A DNA stretch of 64,000 nt from Lentisphaerota bacterium (lineage in GTDB: Bacteria; Verrucomicrobiota; Lentisphaeria; Victivallales; Victivallaceae), in assembly GCA_015061615.1 (NCBI GenBank), contig SUWE01000008.1, forward strand, positions 1-64,000, read 5' to 3'. This document shows, piece after piece, positions 60,816 through 64,000 of the stretch. Position numbers and translations under genes: made by a program. The first letter of the stretch is position 1. Every line of letters starts with the position of its first letter. The notes under the pieces were generated by a model. It did no database searches and was not told the DNA's origin. It worked only from the letters and a program-made list of their open reading frames with translations.

Positions 60816-61483
60816 AAGAATAATTCTTCAGGCAGATAAAGCTGTGCCATCGTTGCAACACTGTTGACAACGCCATGCAGTATTATTGCCGTAAGCAGAT
60901 TCTGCCTGAACAGATAAACAAGCTGAAATCCGACCCCCATGATAAATAATCCGGGGATTCCGAGAATAAAAAAGTGAACAACGGAAAACAGCATCGAGGT
61001 AACGATGACTGCGGTTCCGCAATTTTTTGTCCAACGGAAAAACCAATCATAAATGATTCTGCGGAAAAGCACCTCCTCCACAACCGGAGTTATGATACAG
61101 GTGGAAATCAATATAAAAACCCGGTCTCTTTTTCCGGCAGAACGGAACAACTCAACTATCTCCTGTTCCTTTGCACACTCTATATTCAGGAAAGATAAGA
61201 GTTCCTCCCAGAGTGGAGCAACTGCCGCACCAAGCAGAATGATCCCAAGATAAGCGGCAAAAATGATACAAAAATCGCGAAACTCAATTTTTTGCAATCC
61301 AAATTCTGCGGAATTTCCCCAACAGGCAAAAAGAGCTGAAAACGAAGCCGCAAGCATCGCATGGGCAACCGGAACAGAACACACCATAAGCAGTGACGGA
61401 AAAAGAAATATTGAAGCCAATATCCACAACGCTCTCAACGGAGCCAATGGCAAATCTTTTTTCCATGGGACCGGATTAATCAT
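60812..61483 (-). CDS. CPBP-family intramembrane metalloprotease (Abi/CAAX-like)
   Basis: A 223-residue membrane protein with about six to seven segments. The active-site triad of the family is present: EEVLFRRIIYDWFF (EExxxR), FSVVHFFILGIPG (FxxxH) and ILHGVVNSVA (third His). Members cleave prenylated or other membrane proteins; some protect from self-made bacteriocins. The ATG at 61483 overlaps the end of tsaE and has GGGAGA nearby; an ATG 30 bases upstream is possible. The substrate is unknown. Confidence 0.85.
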   Translation of the reverse strand: MINPVPWKKDLPLAPLRALWILASIFLFPSLLMVCSVPVAHAMLAASFSALFACWGNSAEFGLQKIEFRDFCIIFAAYLGIILLGAAVAPLWEELLSFLNIECAKEQEIVELFRSAGKRDRVFILISTCIITPVVEEVLFRRIIYDWFFRWTKNCGTAVIVTSMLFSVVHFFILGIPGLFIMGVGFQLVYLFRQNLLTAIILHGVVNSVATMAQLYLPEELFF

Positions 61484-61898
61484 CAAGAGTGATCTCCCTT
61501 GTATGTTCATCAAGGTGACGGATAAACACTTTCAGCGCATCATCCGGAATAACATCGCCGATCTGCCCCGGCCATTCGACCAGCGCATAAGCCTTTGGAT
61601 CATTAAAAAACTCATCCACACCGAAAGCCAAACCGGCTTCAGCTGATGATATTCGGTAAAGATCAAGGTGGTAAAGCCGCCTGTTTCCGGCAAGCGCATA
61701 CTCCTGAGCAATCGTATAGGTCGGACTTGAAACCGCTTCTTCAACCCCCAGACCGCGGGCAAAACCGCGGGCAAAAACTGTTTTTCCGGCGCCGAGATCA
61801 CCATTGAGAGTAAGAACTGTCCCCGGTTGAAGAGACTGTGCCAATTCAAAAGCAAAATTTTCAGTTTCCGCTTCGGAATGTGAAATTATTTTTTTCAT
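61476..61898 (-). CDS. tsaE: tRNA threonylcarbamoyladenosine biosynthesis ATPase TsaE
   Basis: TsaE is the small ATPase that drives t6A37 formation with TsaB, TsaC and TsaD. The 140-residue protein has the P-loop LNGDLGAGKTVFARGFARGL (residues about 33-52), SSPTYTIAQEY (switch I), the strand LYHLDLYRI and the late YALVEWPGQIGDVIPDD. The length is standard. The ATG at 61898 is preferred over one six bases upstream since AGGATG is then the ribosome site. The CPBP protease gene overlaps its end. Confidence 0.93.
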   Translation of the reverse strand: MKKIISHSEAETENFAFELAQSLQPGTVLTLNGDLGAGKTVFARGFARGLGVEEAVSSPTYTIAQEYALAGNRRLYHLDLYRISSAEAGLAFGVDEFFNDPKAYALVEWPGQIGDVIPDDALKVFIRHLDEHTREITLDD

Positions 61899-61969
61899 AA
61901 TCATCCTGCATTATCATCATTTTGTTCCATATTGCATGAAACAGCAGCACCATTGCTGTATACTGACAG

Positions 61970-61998
61970 AATATAACTCTAAAACGGCTTATTTACAA
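61970..61998 (-). promoter_or_regulatory. Probable promoter of tsaE
   Basis: Minus strand: TTGTAA (61998-61993), 17 bases, TATATT (61975-61970). It is divergent from the asnB-like promoter 9 bases away. Confidence 0.5.
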
Positions 61999-62007
61999 GT
62001 ATCGGGA

Positions 62008-62036
62008 TTGAAAAAAACGGTGTTCTGTGCTATATT
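62008..62036 (+). promoter_or_regulatory. Probable promoter of the asnB-like gene
   Basis: TTGAAA (62008-62013), 17 bases, TATATT (62031-62036), 38 bases before the ATG. Confidence 0.6.
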
Positions 62037-62074
62037 ATAAAGAACAAAACTCATAATCTTACTACGGAGTTACC

Positions 62075-63970
62075 ATGAGCGCAATTTCCGGAATCGTCAA
62101 TACCCACGGCAAAGATTGCCGGGAAATAATAACTGCAATGATGCAGAGTCAGCTTCACCGGGGACCGGATGACAACGGTGTTTTTGTCTGTGAAGATGCT
62201 TGTTTCGCCCACTGCCGTCTGGCAATAATCGATCCTGCCGGCGGGAAACAACCTCTGGTAAGCAGTGATGGCCGGGTCATTACTGTTATTGACGGGGAAA
62301 TTTACAATTACCGGGAATTGCGGCGCAAACTGATCGGAACCGGTCACAATTTCCATACAGAATCCGATGCAGAAACCTTGCTCCATCTTTATGAAAATTA
62401 CGGAGCTGAGTGCATTTCACAGCTTGACGGGATGTTTGCATTTGCAATCTTTGACAGTCAGAAGCGGAAACTGCTCCTCGGTCGAGACCGTCTGGGACAG
62501 AAGCCGCTCAACTATTTCATGGATGGTGACACGCTTGTTTTCGCCAGCGAAATAAACGGTTTGATGAGTTATCCGGCATTTCCGGCGGAGTTGGACAAAG
62601 AAGCTGTCAGCAATTTTCTTTCTCTGCAATACGTTCCCCAGCCGGATACAGTTTTCAGCAATGTCCGCAAACTTCTGCCGGGTCATATTCTCGAACTGGA
62701 TTTGAACACCAGTCATATATCCATCCGCTGTTACTGGCAGGCTGATTTTTCCATCAAACATACAGCTCTTAACATGGATTCAGCAACGGCAAAACTCCGG
62801 ACTCTGGTGGAAAAAGCAGTGGAAAAACGTTTGGCGGCAGATGTGCCGATCGGAACATTTCTTTCCGGCGGAGTCGATTCCTGCATAGTCACCGGAATTG
62901 CTGCCAGACTTCTCTACCCTGCTCCTTGTGACACATTTACTGCGGCATTTTCAAATGCGGCATACGATGAACGCGATGCGGCAGCACAATCTGCCCGGAT
63001 AATAAATCAGGTATGCGGCGGAAATCTCCGCCACCACATGCGCGAAATCAAGCCAGCGGATTTCTCTCTGGCAGAAAAAATATCATCTTACTTCGGAGAA
63101 CCATTCGCCGATGCCTCTGCCTTACCGCTGTATCTTCTCAGCCAATTTGCAAAGGAAAAAATCTCTGTCGCTCTTTGCGGCGACGGTGCCGATGAAATAT
63201 TTGCCGGATATGAACGTTATCTGGCGATGAGGTATGCTGAAAAAGTTTACTGGCTGCCGCAAGGCGCACGTTCGCTGATATTCGGAACTCTTGCCGGATT
63301 TTTGCCGGAACACGGAGAAAGAAGCCGTTGCGGAAGGATCAAAAGATTATTCAAGTTTTTCGCATCCCCGGAAAAAGTGGGGTACTTCAACCTGCTTGAC
63401 CGCTGTCCGGCATATATCAAAAACGAACTATTCGGTCCGGCACTGGATGAGGTAAAAGATTATGATTCATCCTCATGTTTCACTTCACTGAGTTGGGAAC
63501 TTTTTGCAAAAGACCGCGTGGAAAAACTTGAAGAACTTGATCTTCGCACCTATCTGCCCGGAGATATTCTCCCCAAAGCGGATATATCTTCAATGGCGAA
63601 TGCACTGGAACTGCGTTCACCGTTCCTCGATACAGAAGTTGTGGAATTTGCCGCCAGGTTGCCGATGAAGTACAAACTTTCCGCAAAACGCAGAAAATAT
63701 ATCCTCTGTGCCGCGTTTCCGGAGTTTATCACCCCGGAACTGCTCCAACGTCCCAAGCGCGGATTCGGCGCCCCGATGGCGGCATGGCTCCGCGAAATGT
63801 GGAAAGATCAGGCATATGACAAACTTTTCAATTCACGCCTTACAGCAGATGGTTTTGTCCGCAAAGAGATCCTTGAAAAATATTGGGATCTCCACCAGCA
63901 GGGCAGAGATTTCAGTTATCTGCTGTGGAACTTGATCGTGTTTGCATTTTTTCTTGAGCGTCAGAAATAA
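62075..63970 (+). CDS. Asparagine synthetase B-like protein lacking the glutaminase Cys2
   Basis: A 631-residue protein with the AsnB layout. AsnB normally makes asparagine from aspartate, ATP and glutamine, and its glutaminase needs Cys at position 2 (MCGI). Here the start reads MSAISGIVNTHG, so Cys2 is Ser. The rest of the glutaminase domain is kept: LHRGPDDNGVF, AIIDPAGGKQPL, DGEIYNYREL, ESDAETLLHLYENYG. The synthetase domain has the PP-loop FLSGGVDSCIVTGI and later ALCGDGADEIFAGYERY, then KADISSMANALELRSPFLD. ACGGAG precedes the ATG. It may use free ammonia or act in exopolysaccharide-linked amidation like exosortase-cluster AsnB proteins; the sequence does not decide. Confidence 0.88.
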   Translation: MSAISGIVNTHGKDCREIITAMMQSQLHRGPDDNGVFVCEDACFAHCRLAIIDPAGGKQPLVSSDGRVITVIDGEIYNYRELRRKLIGTGHNFHTESDAETLLHLYENYGAECISQLDGMFAFAIFDSQKRKLLLGRDRLGQKPLNYFMDGDTLVFASEINGLMSYPAFPAELDKEAVSNFLSLQYVPQPDTVFSNVRKLLPGHILELDLNTSHISIRCYWQADFSIKHTALNMDSATAKLRTLVEKAVEKRLAADVPIGTFLSGGVDSCIVTGIAARLLYPAPCDTFTAAFSNAAYDERDAAAQSARIINQVCGGNLRHHMREIKPADFSLAEKISSYFGEPFADASALPLYLLSQFAKEKISVALCGDGADEIFAGYERYLAMRYAEKVYWLPQGARSLIFGTLAGFLPEHGERSRCGRIKRLFKFFASPEKVGYFNLLDRCPAYIKNELFGPALDEVKDYDSSSCFTSLSWELFAKDRVEKLEELDLRTYLPGDILPKADISSMANALELRSPFLDTEVVEFAARLPMKYKLSAKRRKYILCAAFPEFITPELLQRPKRGFGAPMAAWLREMWKDQAYDKLFNSRLTADGFVRKEILEKYWDLHQQGRDFSYLLWNLIVFAFFLERQK

Positions 63971-64000
63971 ATCTTACAAGTTTCCAACTGTAGCTTTGGA
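63971..64000. other. Window end, non-coding
   Basis: Thirty bases after the asnB-like stop. No feature is seen. Confidence 0.6.

Overview
The window looks like a chromosomal segment of a Gram-negative bacterium of the Planctomycetes-Verrucomicrobia-Chlamydiae group, most likely Lentisphaerota (Victivallis-like). This is inferred from gene content, not from a marker-gene comparison. The clues are a LacI-type regulator next to an H-X9-DG (DUF1559) pilin-like gene and large secreted carbohydrate-active proteins, giant AIDA-repeat/FG-GAP surface proteins, a Ser/Thr kinase, Rho with a long disordered insert, and many type IV pilus ATPases. Many genes carry recognisable promoters of the form TTGNNN-16..18-TATATT. 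No phage, IS element, rRNA or CRISPR array was seen.

Layout. 1-8.5 kb: a kinase cut by the window edge, then a forward housekeeping run (coaE, rho, ftsB-like, LysM lipoprotein, coaB, psd, zinc-ribbon protein, trxB, YgjP-like metallopeptidase). 8.5-12.4 kb, reverse: TolC-like channel, peptide deformylase, a DUF1189-like membrane protein and a CDC123/D123-family ATP-grasp protein. 12.5-17.4 kb, reverse: two tandem amino-acid ABC systems, each a fused binding protein-permease plus an ATPase. 17.5-21.2 kb, reverse: signal peptidase I and two PilT-type ATPases. 21.3-25.3 kb, forward: etfB-etfA-acyl-CoA dehydrogenase-rpoZ.

25.6-29.9 kb and 53.1-56.3 kb hold two paralogous AIDA-repeat proteins. They share a conserved N-terminus, a conserved linker and a nearly identical FG-GAP C-terminus. 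Both lack a signal peptide, and both have a CTTATGAT-type inverted repeat at the promoter. 30-36.5 kb, reverse, is a carbohydrate cluster: LacI regulator, pilin-like gene, 1182-residue secreted CBM9/TIM-barrel protein and DUF4434 protein. The pilin-like gene is broken by a perfect 34-bp tandem duplication inside its prepilin leader, so it is either a phase-OFF switch or a fresh pseudogene. 36.6-39.8 kb: recF, dnaN and an ATP-cone protein. 40-42.7 kb: an MGH1-like glycosidase and a deacetylase-fold protein. 42.8-49.5 kb, reverse: thiI, two PilB ATPases, PilC and coaX. 49.8-52.8 kb: a Na/phosphate symporter and a Na/Ca exchanger. 56.4-64 kb: tRNA-Gln, PopT-like DUF368 protein, lgt, rluD-like, fabD, HAD phosphatase, CPBP protease, tsaE, and an AsnB-like protein that lacks the glutaminase nucleophile Cys2.

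Functional links. Three CoA-biosynthesis steps (coaX, coaB, coaE) lie in the window. The envelope theme is strong: lipoprotein maturation (lgt), signal peptidase, PS decarboxylase, undecaprenyl-phosphate recycling, pili and giant surface proteins. The carbohydrate genes suggest a life on complex glycans, consistent with a gut or sediment saprotroph.
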